Assembly (NCBI RefSeq): GCF_000005505.3
Contig: NC_016133.3
Span: 26,886,508 to 26,950,507, forward strand
Source of the DNA: Brachypodium distachyon
Taxonomy: Eukaryota > Streptophyta > Magnoliopsida > Poales > Poaceae
Direction: 5' to 3'
DNA: 64,000 nucleotides
Both the position numbers and the translations under genes were made by a program. Of this stretch, positions 22,695 through 34,339 are shown piece after piece; within the stretch, counting starts at the first letter, position 1; each line of letters starts with the position of its first letter. The notes below the pieces were generated by a model. That model had not been told where the DNA came from. It made no database searches and saw only the letters and a program-made list of their open reading frames with translations.

Positions 22695-24065
22695 ATGGGG
22701 AAGAGTAAGAAGACCGCGGACGCCTGGCCGTTGTCTGCTGTGAATCGTGAGAAGGTTGCTGGCATGCAAGAAGAAGGGATGATGTGCTCACGGCCCGGAC
22801 AAATGCGATTCCCCAGCGAGGAGGTAATCCCTCGCCCCATGCATGGAGAATGGGTAGTGCATTACGATTTTTTCACTCGCGGTTTAGCTTTCCCGGTTCA
22901 CTACTTCCTCCGTAGCTTGCTTTTTGCCTACGGGCTCCAACTTCACAATCTTTTTCCGAACTCCTATCTTCACGTTGCGTGCTTTTTTATGCTGTGTGAA
23001 TGCTTCCTCGGGATAAGCCCACATCTGGGTCGTTGGAAGAAGATGTTCACGATCAAGCATCAAGGAAAAGATGCAATTGGCTGCGTGGATATTCAAGTTC
23101 ATGCCAATGCCAAATTCTTCGACCTCTGAGTGAGGGAGTCTCTCTCTCGATGGACATTGAAGTGGTTTTATGTCATGGATGCGCCAGCCGAGGGGCGCGG
23201 CTTCAACCTTCCTGAATTCTTTGCAACATCTTCCGTGAAGAAGACGGCAGCCTGGAGCCACAAGTTAAGTGGGGCAGAGGGCGAAGAAGCCGAAACTCTG
23301 ATGTCCCAAGTCTTATCTCTCATGGAGACTCCTCAATTGAAGGTGACGGGAATCCACCTCATTGCTGCTTTTATCCAGAGGAGAATCCAACCTCTGCAAG
23401 CTCGTGCTCATCCCATGTGGGCATATCAAGGGATTCGTGACTCGACCCGGATAAGCACAATAGAGTTCCCTTCGACTGAGGTGTGTCGATGGGTTCGATG
23501 GCTCACTGACTTGGATAAGTCAGAGCCATGTGAGATTGACCCACCAGTGGCCCCTTATGGACCTGATAGGGCCCCGGGAAAAGGTAGTCTCCGAGACTTT
23601 TAACAAAATCCATTAACCTTGATCTGAACTGTATTTCTGATTATGCGTTTTGACTCCAGGGACCCGACAATGAGCCGAGCAATGTTTCTCCATCGGCAAA
23701 GAAGCGCGACAGAGAAGATAGTAGTCCATTGGTACAGACCCGATCAACGAGCACGAGGGACCCGAATGTCGAGTTGTCGGTGTCCGTACCTGCGTTTAAA
23801 AGAACCAAGTCCGGCAGACCCGTTGCACCTCGTCGTTAGGGTCTTCTTGCTCGGTTTGACCGTGGCAGGTAAGGAATTTGCTGACTCTGTTTCAGCATTC
23901 TAGAGATTTTATTGAACCTCCGAAAACTCTTGTTCAGCCATACAGGTGGCTCAGGCGAGAGCAAAAAGTCTCCCGAGGCTGAATCGACTGGTCTGGACCC
24001 GAAAGGGTCGGACCAGTCAACCAAAGACAAGGCAGCTCAACCCGGGGAAGCCTCCGCGGCTAACC
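22695..24065 (+). pseudogene. Element O gene, 'Transposase_28'-like protein, 5' part
   Basis: The gene starts MGKSKKTADAWPLSAV at 22695. Residues about 55-115 (HYDFFTRGLAFPVHYFLRSLL through CECFLGISPHLGRWKKMF) match the 'putative gypsy type transposon' domain (Transposase_28, PF04195) known from grass retroelements that lack polymerase. Its biochemical role is unknown. An in-frame TGA (23127-23129) interrupts the domain's C-terminal side, and the frame then continues to the intron-like GT at about 23583. Later exons encode Ser/Pro/Lys-rich segments (PSAKKRDREDSSPL). The reading frame is cut at 24065 by the Sirevirus insertion and resumes in frame at 47300. No protease, integrase or reverse transcriptase is present, so O is non-autonomous. 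Confidence 0.75.
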
Positions 24066-25332
24066 TGAAAGGGCATTTCTCTCCTCGTTAATTTTGGTGG
24101 TGATGACAACGTGTGTTGTGAACTAATCGTGCGTTAAGTATTTCAGATTTGATATCAAATGGCGCAAAATGATTCGATGCCCTCAAGTTGGAAAACGAAG
24201 AGTAGTGGAGTTTTAGCGGCTTTTTCGGTTAATGAGTCGTAGGAACTCCGTACTATTAAGAGGGAGTCCACATGGGAAGGTAATGGGTGAATCGCTTTTC
24301 ACGTACACAAACAAACATCTTACATCCACATAAAGCCTACCCAAAAAGTGAGAGAGAACCAACTCTAGAGCCTAACTGGTGTGCATTTGCCTGCCCAGGT
24401 CCGGAAGTTCCGGTGGGGTTCCGGAACACCGGAACTTCCGCCCAACCTCCGGACCAGGTCCGCAACACTACTGGAATCCATTGTGGATTTCCGGAAGTTG
24501 AGCCGGAACAAGGCCGGAACTTCCGGTGACCAGCGGAAGTTCCGCCCCTGGAACTCGCAGTGCATATGGGTTAGATTTTGGGGAGTCCAAATAGATACCT
24601 CTTCGTCCCCAACGATTTTCTTCCCCGAGCACAAAGCAAAGAACAGCCCCCTCTCTCCCAAGAACTCCCTAAGCTTCATTCTACTAGATCTCCCTCCAAA
24701 AAGCTTCCCCCTTGTTGATTCTTTGAGGATTTGAGGAGAAGATCTAGATCTAGGGTTTCACCAAGTCACAAAGTTGATTCCCTTTGTTTCTCTTGTGGAT
24801 TTCATTTCTCTTGGGCATTTGGGAGCCCTAGACGGAAGTGGTTGCCTTGAGCTCTTCCCTTGGGGATTGTGGAGCTTGAGGATTGGATTGGGAGCCTTCA
24901 ATTGAGTTGTGGAGCTAGCCCCGGTCAAGTTTGTAAAGGTCTTCGCCTTCAAGGAAGCCATTAGTGGAGCTCACTCACCTTTGTGGTGCCGTGAGAGGAG
25001 AATAGAGTGAGCCTTTGTGACGTCTCTACCTTTGTGGTAGAGCACTCCTCCAAACGGAGACATACACCTACCCTAATCGGTGGAACTCTAGTGAAATCTT
25101 TGTCTCTTGTGTGGTATCCATTCTTACCCTTTACATTCTTGTTATCTAGTCGCTTCGGCTATTGCTTCGGCTATTGCACTTCATCCTAGGGTTGCATTAC
25201 CATTAGAGAATCTAGTAAACCCTAGGTTAAGTGTGTGTATCTTTCTAAAAAAAAGGGAAAAAGATTAAAATTTGTTAGTCGCCTATTCACCCCCCCCCCC
25301 CCGCACCTCTAGCCGACCATACCGACCTTTCA
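24066..25332 (+). repeat. Sirevirus 5' LTR
   Basis: The LTR starts TGAAAGGGCA and ends CCGACCTTTCA. It is 1267 bp long; the partner is 46039-47294. The LTR pair differs at many scattered positions, so the insertion is not recent. Confidence 0.93.
24398..24550. promoter_or_regulatory. Cluster of CCGGAAGTTCCGG-type motifs in the Sirevirus LTR
   Basis: Five copies of CGGAAGTTCCG, its reverse complement, or a half-site occur within about 150 bp. The same cluster is in the 3' LTR at 46372-46520. Clustered near-palindromes in LTRs have been described for Sireviruses. They may be binding sites, but their function is unproven here. Confidence 0.7.
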
Positions 25333-25334
25333 AT

Positions 25335-25346
25335 TGGTATCAGAGC
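25335..25346 (+). other. Sirevirus primer-binding site
   Basis: TGGTATCAGAGC lies two bases after the LTR end. It is complementary to the 3' end of initiator methionine tRNA, the usual primer for plant Copia and gypsy elements. Confidence 0.9.
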
Positions 25347-25383
25347 CTCGTCTTTTAATTAGGGCTTTACCGCTCTTAAGAGT

Positions 25384-27999
25384 ATGGCCGGCAATGATGG
25401 GGCACCCACCGTGAAACCCCAAGAAACCGAGTTGATAGATGATAATGCTCCACTAACTTTCAAATCCATCAAATTGCTTTTGGATAGCATGCAAAAGGTT
25501 ATTCTAGATAGTGTGGATAAAAAGATTAGTGAGCACCTACCTAACAAAGCATCTTCGTCTACTACCGAGCCTTCCTATGTCAAGCCACCAAGTGCGGTGG
25601 ATTTGACTAAGGAAGATTCGGATGTCGAAGCCCGTAACAAGGCTAAGGCTAGCGAAGAGAGTGCTTCCAAATCCCAAGGTAGGGGTGGCTATGGGTTGTA
25701 TAGTGAGGTGGCAACTCCACCTCATTATAATCATCGCCACCATAATTTTCCACCTATGTATAATCAAGGTGAACCCCCCATGCTAACCTCTACTAATTAC
25801 GTTGATTGGTTTCATTCCATGAGGACTCACTTCAAGAGTACGTCAACGGAATTGTGGAGGATTGTTGAAGAAGGTTACTATGTTCATGATCCAAAGAACT
25901 TGTCACCAAGAGAGTATGTGGACAATCAACTCAATGAGCACGCCATTGGAATACTCCTAAAGGCTCTACCCTTGGAGTATAGAACATTTGTCCGTGGTGT
26001 TGATTCCGCTAGAGATGCTTGGAAGCTCATTGGTGATCACTTTGACAACAATGAGAGTGTTAGGAAGTCAAAGTTTGAAGTGGTCATCAATGAGTGTAAG
26101 AACTTCTTCATGAAGGATGGAGAGGTTCCGGATGAGCTTTATAGGAGAGTCATCACCCTTGGAGCCAAGATGAAGGATCACGGAAGTCGTGACATCAATG
26201 ATGAATGGCTCAAGCATCTATTCATAGAAGCCATCTCCCCACACTGAGAGGTTCATGCCGCAATGATAAGGCAAAGAACAGACTACTATAGTTTGACTCC
26301 AAGTCAAGTAATGGGAGAATTTGTACCTATGGATATTCTCAAGAAGACCTCCGAGGACAATCTCATTCGAGCCAAGTTCCTCTCACAAACCTCAAGCCTT
26401 GCATTGAAGGCCAACGTGACTCCCACCTCAACTCCAAGTGAAGCACCCAAACAAGAAGAGGTTGAGATCACGGAAGAAAATTGCCACTACGAGTTCAATG
26501 ACCACATGGCTCTTGCGGCTCAAGCTTTTTGGAAGAACAAGAAGTTTGTCAAATCCAACTCCTTCAACCCCAACAACCACTACAACAAGGGAGCTTCAAG
26601 CTCCAAACTCAAAGGTCAAAAATCTCGTAAATGTTATAATTGTGGTAACAATGACCATTTCGTTGCAGAGTGTATTTACGAGAAGAGGGAGGAGAATGGT
26701 GGACGCCTTATACTTAAGGGGAAGACCAAGCCCTCCTTCCACAAGAAGGCAACGAAGAAGAGGCAACCAAGAATGCTTTTTGTTCAAGAGGAATATACTT
26801 TGGGAGAAGAACATGATGATGATGAAGAGTCCACGGAGAGGGCGAACATTGCCATTGCTCCCTCACTTCCATCTCTCTTCGACTCCCCCAATGAGAACAA
26901 GAACCGCTCACCCAAGTGCCTTATGGCCAAGACCTCTTCCGTAATTCCTCCTCCCACCAAACATGTCATTTCTAAGAGTTTATCTCTATTTGATTGTGTG
27001 GAGGAGAGTAGTGTTGTTGAGCAAAGCATGAATGAGTTCGAGATCTTCATGGCTAGCTTGGAAGGTGAGACCAAAAAGAGGTTTGAGGACCTCTTGGAAA
27101 AACTAGGTGAAGCTCAAGCTACCATTGATGATCATGATGAGCTCATGGATGAAAAGGTAAGACTTGAGTGCATTGCCGCTCATGAAATTGTGGAGCTTAA
27201 TGAAGCTTTTGAGGAAGAACAAGCTAATAGGGAAGCAATTGAGGAGTCACTTTCTAAGGATCTTGCTAAAATGAAAGATTCCTATGATAATGCGATTTCC
27301 CTTGCTCATGAGTACTTAGGTAAAATATGTGAAGTTGAGGATGGTCATAGGAAACTTCTCGAGGACTTTGCCAATCTTGGAAGGGACCACAAGTCCTTGA
27401 CAAGTGAGTACAAGTCTCTGAAAGAGTCTTGTGATCATCTTCTATATTCTCTTGTGAAAGAATTAATCTCTAATGATAAAGATGCTTCAACTAACCCTTG
27501 TTGTAAGCATACATCTATGATTGAGGAGAATGCTAGGTTGAAGGCCCCACTTGAAAAGGGTCTAGCCACTTGCTACCAAGGCGAGAAGAACCTCCATGAT
27601 CTTTTGATTGATCATAGAAAAGTTTTTGGATTGGAGGGAATTGGTTACAACCCCAATGAGAAGAGTAACAACAAGAAGAAGGCCAAGGCGCCTCCCCACA
27701 CTAATGCTTATTTTGTGAAGGAAGGAGAGGTGGCCAAGCCAAAGAACAAGGAGGGTGGCAAGGCCACCTATGATAATAGTGCCGAGGATTTCAATCCTCA
27801 TATGTTTTTTGTCGTACTAATGATAGGCATGTTTATGTCAAATTTGTTGGTTCTCCTTATGAATATGTTCATTGGTCTATTTGGGTTCCTAAGACCCTTG
27901 TTGCTAACGCTAAAGGACCCATTCAAAGATGGGTACCTAAAACCAAAGCTTAAACTTGTAGGAGGTTGCTTCCGGTGGGTCTTCATGGATAGTGGATAG
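25384..27999 (+). pseudogene. Sirevirus Gag with zinc knuckle and coiled coil, broken
   Basis: The ATG at 25384 follows the primer-binding site closely. The first 287 codons include the Copia gag core (LTSTNYVDWFHSMRTHFKS, LWRIVEEGYY, LKALPLEYRTFVRGVDSA). A TGA at 26245-26247 interrupts the frame, which continues unchanged to a CX2CX4HX4C knuckle (CYNCGNNDHFVAEC, about 26632-26673). A long acidic heptad-rich segment follows (about 27010-27480), expected to form a coiled coil. Gag forms the particle and binds the element's RNA. Near 27790-27810 the frame shifts: the conserved stretch that leads to the protease continues in another frame. The extra coiled coil fits Sireviruses, whose Gag is longer than in most Copia elements. 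Confidence 0.85.
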
Positions 28000-30676
28000 T
28001 GGATGCACTAATCATATAACCGGGAGCAAATAATTGCTTGTGGATGCCAAAATGAGTACATCAAGATCCAAGAAAGTTACATTTGGAGATTCTTCACAAT
28101 CAACGGTATTGGGACTAGGCAAGGTTGTCATCTCTCCGGATACATCAATTGAGAATGTCATGCTTGTTGAGTCTCTTTCATACAATTTACTTTCGATACT
28201 TCAACTTGCACATATGGGTTTTTATTCCTTCTTTGGCGCAACTAGTGTGACCTTTTTGTGGAGCGAGACTCTTAAAGTAGCCTTTGTTGGATATGTGGAA
28301 AATGGTCTCTATGTGGTAGATTTCGGTAAGAAACCCACTAGAGAAGAAACATCTCTAATGGCGAAGGTTGATGTGGGTTGGCTATGGCATCGCCGTCTAG
28401 CCCATGTCAATATGAGATCTTTGCAAAGCCTCCTCAAAGGTGAGCATGTGCTAGGACTAACCAATGTTTCATTTAATAAAGACTGTGTGTGTAGTACTTG
28501 TACTGAAGGGAAGTTACATGAGAAGGCACATCACCACAAGACAATTATCACTTCAACGAGGCCTTTGGAGCTCCTTCATATGGATCTCTTTGGTCCTCCT
28601 ACATATGATAGTCTTGGTGGTAATAAATATTGTTTGGTTATTGTTGATGACTATTCTAGGTACACTTGGGTATACTTCTTCAAGCACAAGAGTGAGACCC
28701 AACAAACCGTCATCGACTTTGCTAATGAAGTTCAACGCCAATACAATGCAAAGATCATGGCTATTAGGAGTGACAATGGCTCCGAATTCAAGAATTACAC
28801 CTTGATTGAGTTTGAGTGATGAGGATATCAAAAGACAATATTCCGCTGCGTATACCCCTCAACAAAATGGTGTAGCGGAGAGGAAGAATAGAACTCTGAT
28901 GGATGCGGCAAAGACAATGTTGGCGGAGTTCAAGTCTCCATACAACTTTTGGACCGAAGCAATCAACACCGCTTGCGATGCTACTAATCGCCTCTATCTC
29001 CGCAACATATTGAACAAGACACCTTATGAAATTATCACAGGACGCAAGCCCAACGTCAAGTAATTTCGGGTATTCGGTTATAAGTGTTTCGTGCTTAAGA
29101 AAGGTGTTCGTTTATCTAAATTTGAGCCTAAAACTTATGAGGGCATATTTGTTGGCTATGCATCAAACTCCCACACTTATAGAGTCTACAACAAATCCAC
29201 CGGATGTGTTGAAGAATCTTGTAATGTGGAGTTTGATGAGAATAATGGCTCCCATGTGGGGCAAGTTGATGTTGTGGATGTAGATGATGAAATTCCTCCC
29301 CAAGCCATACGAAGAATGGGCATAGGTCAATTATGCCCGTTGAGAATCCCCGTATGGAAGAAGGAGAAGGACAATGCTCTATTCAAGTGGAGCCCTCATC
29401 TCCACAAGATCCACATGCTAGCTAAGAACAAGAACAAGTCCCTCATGTTGATGAACAAGTTGATCAAGGACAATATCAAGCAAATGTTGATGTTGGTGAC
29501 TCTTCACCAAATGATGTTCAAGATCAAGATCTTCAAGATGTTCAAGCTTACATTGAGCCTCAAGATCAATCTCAAGAAGCTATGAAACGTCGGGCCATGA
29601 AGATTGCCTCACGACTTCAACGTCAAGAACATACCTTGGACAATGTCCTAGGGAGTGTGAGGAAAGGGGTAACTACTCGTAGACAATTAGCTAACTTTTG
29701 TGAACATCATGCTTTTGTCTCTTGTGTTGAGCCCCAAAAGGTACATGAAGCACTCAAGGATCCGGATTGGCTTAATGCCATGCATGAAGAGTTGAATAAC
29801 TTCGAGCGCAATAGAGTTTGGACATTGGTGGAGAGACCAAAAGATTGCAAGAATGTCATTGCCACTAAATGGATATTTAAGAACAAGCAAGATGCACTTG
29901 GACAAGTGACAAGGAACAAGGCAAGATTGGTGGCTCAAGGTTTCTCCCAAGTCGAGGGTATTGACTACGGTGAAACTTTTGCTCCCGTTGCTCGCCTTGA
30001 ATCTATTCGTATCTTGCTTGCATATGCATCGCATCATAATATTACTTTAGAACAAATGGATGTGAAAAGTGCATTTCTAAATGGACCACTAAATGAGTTG
30101 GTATATGTCAAACAACCACCGGGGTTTGAGGACCCTCAATTTCCTAACCACGTGTACAAACTTGATAAAACCCTTTACGGACTCAAACAAGCACCTCAAG
30201 CTTGGTATGAGCACCTAAAGGAGCTACTAGTGGACCCCACTCTTTACTAAGATGTTTGGTGGTGATTTGCTTATATGCCAACTATATGTTGATGACATCA
30301 TATTTGGTTCTACTAATGGTGTGTTCAATGATCAATTTGCTAAGTTAATGACCTAAAAGTTTGAGATGTCTATGATGGGTAAATTGGAATTCTTCCTTGG
30401 ATTTGAGATCAAGCAATTGAGAGGAGAAATCTTTGTTAATCAAGCCAAATATACCCAAGACATGCTCAAGAGATTCAAGATGAGTGATGCCAAGAGTGCC
30501 AAGACTCCAATGCCTACATCAAGCTCTCTTGATCTCGATCCCAATGGTAAAGATGTGGATCAAAAGGTATGTCGTTCTATGATTGGTTCTTTGCTTTACC
30601 TTTGTGCATGTAGACTGGATATTATGTTAAGTGTGGGTATTTGTGCAAGATATCAATCCGCACCAAAAGAAAGCCA
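27800..30676 (+). pseudogene. Sirevirus Pol: protease, integrase, reverse transcriptase, broken
   Basis: The protease site appears as WIVDSGCTNHITGS (about 27980-28025), followed at once by a stop. The integrase zinc region shows HRRLAHVN and CSTCTEGK. The catalytic residues appear in LLHMDLFGP (about 28575), IRSDNGSEF (about 28767) and GVAERKNRTL (about 28870). The frame breaks near 28810, and an in-frame TAA lies at about 29060. Reverse transcriptase blocks include [31 protein letters not shown] and the catalytic YVDD (30285-30296). A frameshift lies near 30240 and a stop at about 30354. Integrase precedes reverse transcriptase, which defines Copia. The gene is cut at 30681 by element P. 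Confidence 0.9.
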
Positions 30677-30681
30677 CTTAG

Positions 30682-31653
30682 TGTCATCGCACGGTGCTTC
30701 GACACCGGGGGCGTGCGGCTACGGCCCCTTTTAGGTTCGGTAGGGGCGTCTGGGCAGAGCCCCGGCGATCACCGGCACGGCCCATAGGGCCCTGTTGGAC
30801 CGGCGAGATGGAGTACTAGTGGTGCGCGCTAATCCAAGAACAAACATACGCACGTTTTTTACCCAGGTTCGGGCCACCCGGAGGTGTAAAACCCTACGTC
30901 TTGCTTGTCTGGGCTGATATTGATCGTGGATCAAACGTTTACAAGTTGCCGGGCAAGCTCCCGGGCTTTCTCTACGTGGCTAGGTACTCCCCGCTGCTCT
31001 CTGCTGGCTGTCTACTGGAGCCAACTAAGCTTCTGCCGAGCCAGATTGAGTGAACTTACTGAACTGAGCCAAAGAAAGATGTGGAACCCCTTTACTGTTG
31101 GCATGGGTCCTCCTTTTATACACAAGGGGATGCCACAAGTGCCACGGTGCATGGGCTACAAGTGTCCAACGGGGAGGCACACAACTCCCCTTGGTGAGTT
31201 GGTGGCGTACATGGGTGCCACCTCCGCCACTAGGGGTCTAAAACCCTAGGGTAGGACTGGACAGCCACTGTTCCTTCGATCGGACGGATAACTACCCGTC
31301 GGTCGACTTGTTTACTGAGCCGTGCGCTTCACTCCCTGCCCTGGTGGGACCGCGCATCCCACGCCCGCTGTTGATCTGACCACTGGGCCCCGCGCCTGAG
31401 GCGGGGGCATGCGCCCGGGAACCTCCAGTCCCCGCAAGTCGACCCCGGGGAGCACCCAGGAACCTCCCCCGGGAAGCAGCTTCCCGGGAGGTACCCAGGC
31501 GGGAATGTTCTCCGAAGCCCGGCTAGCCCCTTCCGGGCTGGTAGCTTGCTGGGCCGCCCGTAGCCGCGGCCCGGGATGAAAGCTTTTCGGGAACTCGGAA
31601 ATGGGGCCCACGCGTCGCGCAGCGGTGGTACCCCGGGTGCCACTAGTGCGACA
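30682..31653 (+). repeat. Element P 5' LTR
   Basis: The LTR runs from TGTCATCGC to AGTGCGACA (972 bp) and has a TATA-like TTTTATACAC at 31114-31123. The GC-rich second half (31330-31640) is rich in CCCGGGA motifs. Compare 41069-44477 (3' LTR, damaged) and 61152-62140 (solo). Confidence 0.9.
31114..31123 (+). promoter_or_regulatory. TATA-like box of element P LTR
   Basis: TTTTATACAC after GGGTCCTCC. The solo LTR has the same motif at about 61575. It is the likely promoter core of the P family. Confidence 0.55.
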
Positions 31654-31720
31654 GTAGCCCTCGGGCGTGAGCCGGCATCACCTGTTCCCGGAAGATTCTC
31701 TCCCCCGGTCGGTTGCCGGG
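31654..31720 (+). other. Element P leader, left part
   Basis: This 67-bp leader lies between the 5' LTR and the gag-only insertion. It ends with the CCGGG target duplication (31716-31720) and continues at 36910. I could not identify a primer-binding site. Confidence 0.7.
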
Positions 31721-32729
31721 TGATATGGACATGCTAACCATGGATACGACCATTAGAACCCTAATTGTTGGTGTCTCAAATAATTATAATCAGGTGAATT
31801 CAATTACAAAATGTTTTCAATATGTTACTTACAAAGAGGCGGAGCTACTATCTTGTGTAATCTTATTATGTAGGCATCTTATTGAACTTTAGAAGTCCAA
31901 AGTGAAGATGAAGTGTTATAGCCTGCAAAGGGAGATTCAAAGTGAAGCCTATCAAGTCTACTTTCCAACAAATCAAACGGCACATGATTCGGAGCTTGCT
32001 AGAGAAAGATATCACGAATTAAAGTTGAATCCGATTCGGGTCCGAGCTGTCAGGAGACCCGAATTTGTTTTAATCACCCAGGCCGCATCCGGAGTCCAAA
32101 TCAAGAAAACAAGTACTTGTTGGAAAGATAATTACAAGACCTTTCCAACGGATCTGGCCCCATCAAGAGATTCGACTCGTGCTGACCGTGGCGGACAAAA
32201 CAAGATGACGGATCTGTTTTTCTGTTTCCTAAAGAGTTGTAGTTTGTTAGGAAAGTTAGAGATAAAGTTGGATTTCGGACTCCTTATTCAAGGTGGACGA
32301 AAATATCTCTCCCTCCTCCTTTATATACCCCATGAGCCCCCCTAAGGAGCTTTGGGTTTTGTTTAGTTAAAAGTTAGCCATCGCTACTACTTCGTGTAAT
32401 CGCGTGTGTCGGTTAGACCACCTGTTTTACCGCTTTCGGAACCCCAACTTATCGTCTCGTTGAGACATTGGTTTGATATAGTATATTCGCAATTTCAGAT
32501 TGCATCCGCTATTTATCTTGTTCTTGCTTGTTCTTCGATTGCTTGCAGGAACAAAGACCTTCGTGGTCAGGTTGATCGTGCCCCCGCGTGATCAATAACC
32601 CTTTGGAGTTGGTGTATCGATTGCTAAGGCGCTGCCTCCTAGGCCGTAGTCGGATCGTCAACGTCACCTCCTACCCAAATCGAGAGTTACCAATCTCATC
32701 GAAAGATCGGGCCACCCGCACCCGTATCA
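31721..32729 (+). repeat. Gag-only element 5' LTR
   Basis: The LTR is 1009 bp with a TATA box at 32321-32328. It contains open frames identical or nearly identical to those in the 3' LTR; these are duplicated LTR sequence, not genes. Confidence 0.95.
32321..32328 (+). promoter_or_regulatory. TATA box of the gag-only element
   Basis: TTATATAC follows the pyrimidine-rich CTCCCTCCTCC. The same motif is at 36496-36503 in the 3' LTR. It is well placed to start genomic RNA about 400 bp before the LTR end. Confidence 0.65.
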
Positions 32730-32731
32730 CG

Positions 32732-32743
32732 TGGTATCAGAGC
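32732..32743 (+). other. Primer-binding site of the gag-only element
   Basis: TGGTATCAGAGC starts two bases after the 5' LTR and matches initiator methionine tRNA. It is intact, so reverse transcription of its RNA in trans would have been possible. Confidence 0.9.
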
Positions 32744-33087
32744 TTAAGGTTGCTCGGTGAGATTTTTCCAGTTTATCCGTAGTTTAGATCTATTTTTACC
32801 TATCGTCCAGAAAAAGCCAAATAAAAATTAGAATTAGTTACCTTGTCCTAGAACCAATCTGAGCCTTGCAATTTTCACTTTAGTATTTGCATTGTTGAAT
32901 CTTTGCTGCATTAATCGTGTCGAGTTGCTGGATTAGATTGGATCGTTTTTCAGATTTTTTCTACTAGATCGAACTTGCTTTTGGTTTTCTTGTTCTTCGT
33001 GTGACGCAGGTTTCCTTCATCAATCTTCCGCCGCCAAACTTCCTGCCACACCACCGCCATAATCTCCCGCCGCCACCATATCTTCCA

Positions 33088-33197
33088 CCGAGTCCCTCTT
33101 GGAGTCCTACACCGAGTCCCTCATCGAGTCGTACACCGAGTCCCTCTTCGAGTCCTACACCGAGTCCCTCGTCGAGTCCTACATCGAGTCGGCAAGT
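33088..33197 (+). repeat. 24-bp minisatellite in the leader, about 4.5 copies
   Basis: Units begin at about 33102, 33126, 33150 and 33174 with the pattern GAGTC(C/G)TACACCGAGTCCCTC plus three variable bases; a partial unit precedes them. The leader frame is open here on both strands, but no protein motif is seen. Confidence 0.85.
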
Positions 33198-33302
33198 TAT
33201 AGTTTTCAGCCGCGAATCCGAGTCCGAGTCCAATAAGGAGTGCTTTTGGAAAGTGTTTCATCATAGATCGAATTTTGTTTAGAGATCAAGTTGTTTGGAA
33301 AT

Positions 33303-33920
33303 TTGAAAAAAAAAAGAAAGGAAAGAAGAAAAAAAGGAAAGAAAGAAAAAAAAAGGAAAAAAAAAAAGAGAAAGAGTTCGAGTCAGTTTCGGACCCGAGT
33401 CCGAGTAGAATTTTAGTTTCGGGTGGGTTTGACCTGTGTTCAGTAAAACGGACGTATCTTTTGCATACCAACTCGGATTTGGACGTTCTTGGACTTTTTG
33501 GAAAGGTCACGACGAGGCACATCAGGAAATATCCAGGGCTTTGCCCTGCACTTTGACCCTCAAATTCGGCATCTAAGGTGGACTTTTCGAGCTCCAAAGT
33601 TTCTGCACCCGTTTTACGGCACCGGGGCAGCGCAGTATATCTCAGTTTTCTCCACCGTCCGACCTCCGTTTCGAGTGATCTTGCACTTGTTGGAAAGCTT
33701 GTTTTGATACGCTTCTAACCCATATTTTTCCATATTTTTCTGAATTTTTCTTACTGCAGCCTTTGCTGTTTTTCGACAGACCGACGTACAGTTTTCCGGT
33801 CCTTCTTTTGCGTGAGTTTCTGGGGTAAAAAAAAAGAAAAAAAAAAGAAAAAAAAGAAGAAGAAAAGAATAAGAAGCCAAACAGAAGGCCACAAAAAGAA
33901 AAAAAAAAGAAAAAAAATCC
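33303..33920 (+). repeat. Two A/G-rich purine tracts in the leader
   Basis: Purine-only or nearly purine-only tracts occur at about 33303-33377 and 33826-33918, made of A runs broken by G. They flank a normal-composition stretch. They could help packaging or RNA structure, or be replication slippage products. No function is demonstrable. Confidence 0.7.
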
Positions 33921-34207
33921 CAGGGATTTACTTCTTGTGCCATCTTTCTATCCTACCTTCTTCAGTATCTAGGCTTAGATTATTTCTGTAATTCGTTCTT
34001 ATCGACTCCAGCAGCTAGGACTAGCATTATTGAGCATATTTTCAACTTTGCATTGCTGATTTGATTATTTGCTATTCTTTGCTACTCACAAAAGCCTCCA
34101 AGCTCCACAGATTCTACACCTAGGTTGGTTTGTTACCGAGGCATCGATACATTTAATATTCGGAGGGCTTGGTCACGCCGCTGCCCATCACCTTCCTGTT
34201 TTGCATG

Positions 34208-34325
34208 GTAAGAACTTGTAAGAACTTGATTTTTAGTTTGAGAGTTGAGCGACTTGTAGCCATCCTAGTAGTTGATAGGAACATATTACTGTGATTTGTT
34301 TCTTGTTTTCTACTAACCATGACAG
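34208..34325 (+). other. Possible leader intron just before gag
   Basis: CATG|GTAAGA at 34208 is a strong donor. A pyrimidine-rich stretch, a CTAAC branch-like motif and CAG at 34323-34325 form a good acceptor, 14 bases before the ATG at 34340. This is inference from splice signals only. Confidence 0.4.
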
Positions 34326-34339
34326 GACTTACACGAAGC

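Noticed and set aside
24287..24734. Open frames in the Sirevirus LTRs (24287-24734 and 46260-46952)
   Set aside because: They overlap on both strands, coincide with the CCGGAAGTTCCGG cluster and recur in both LTRs, so they are non-coding LTR sequence.
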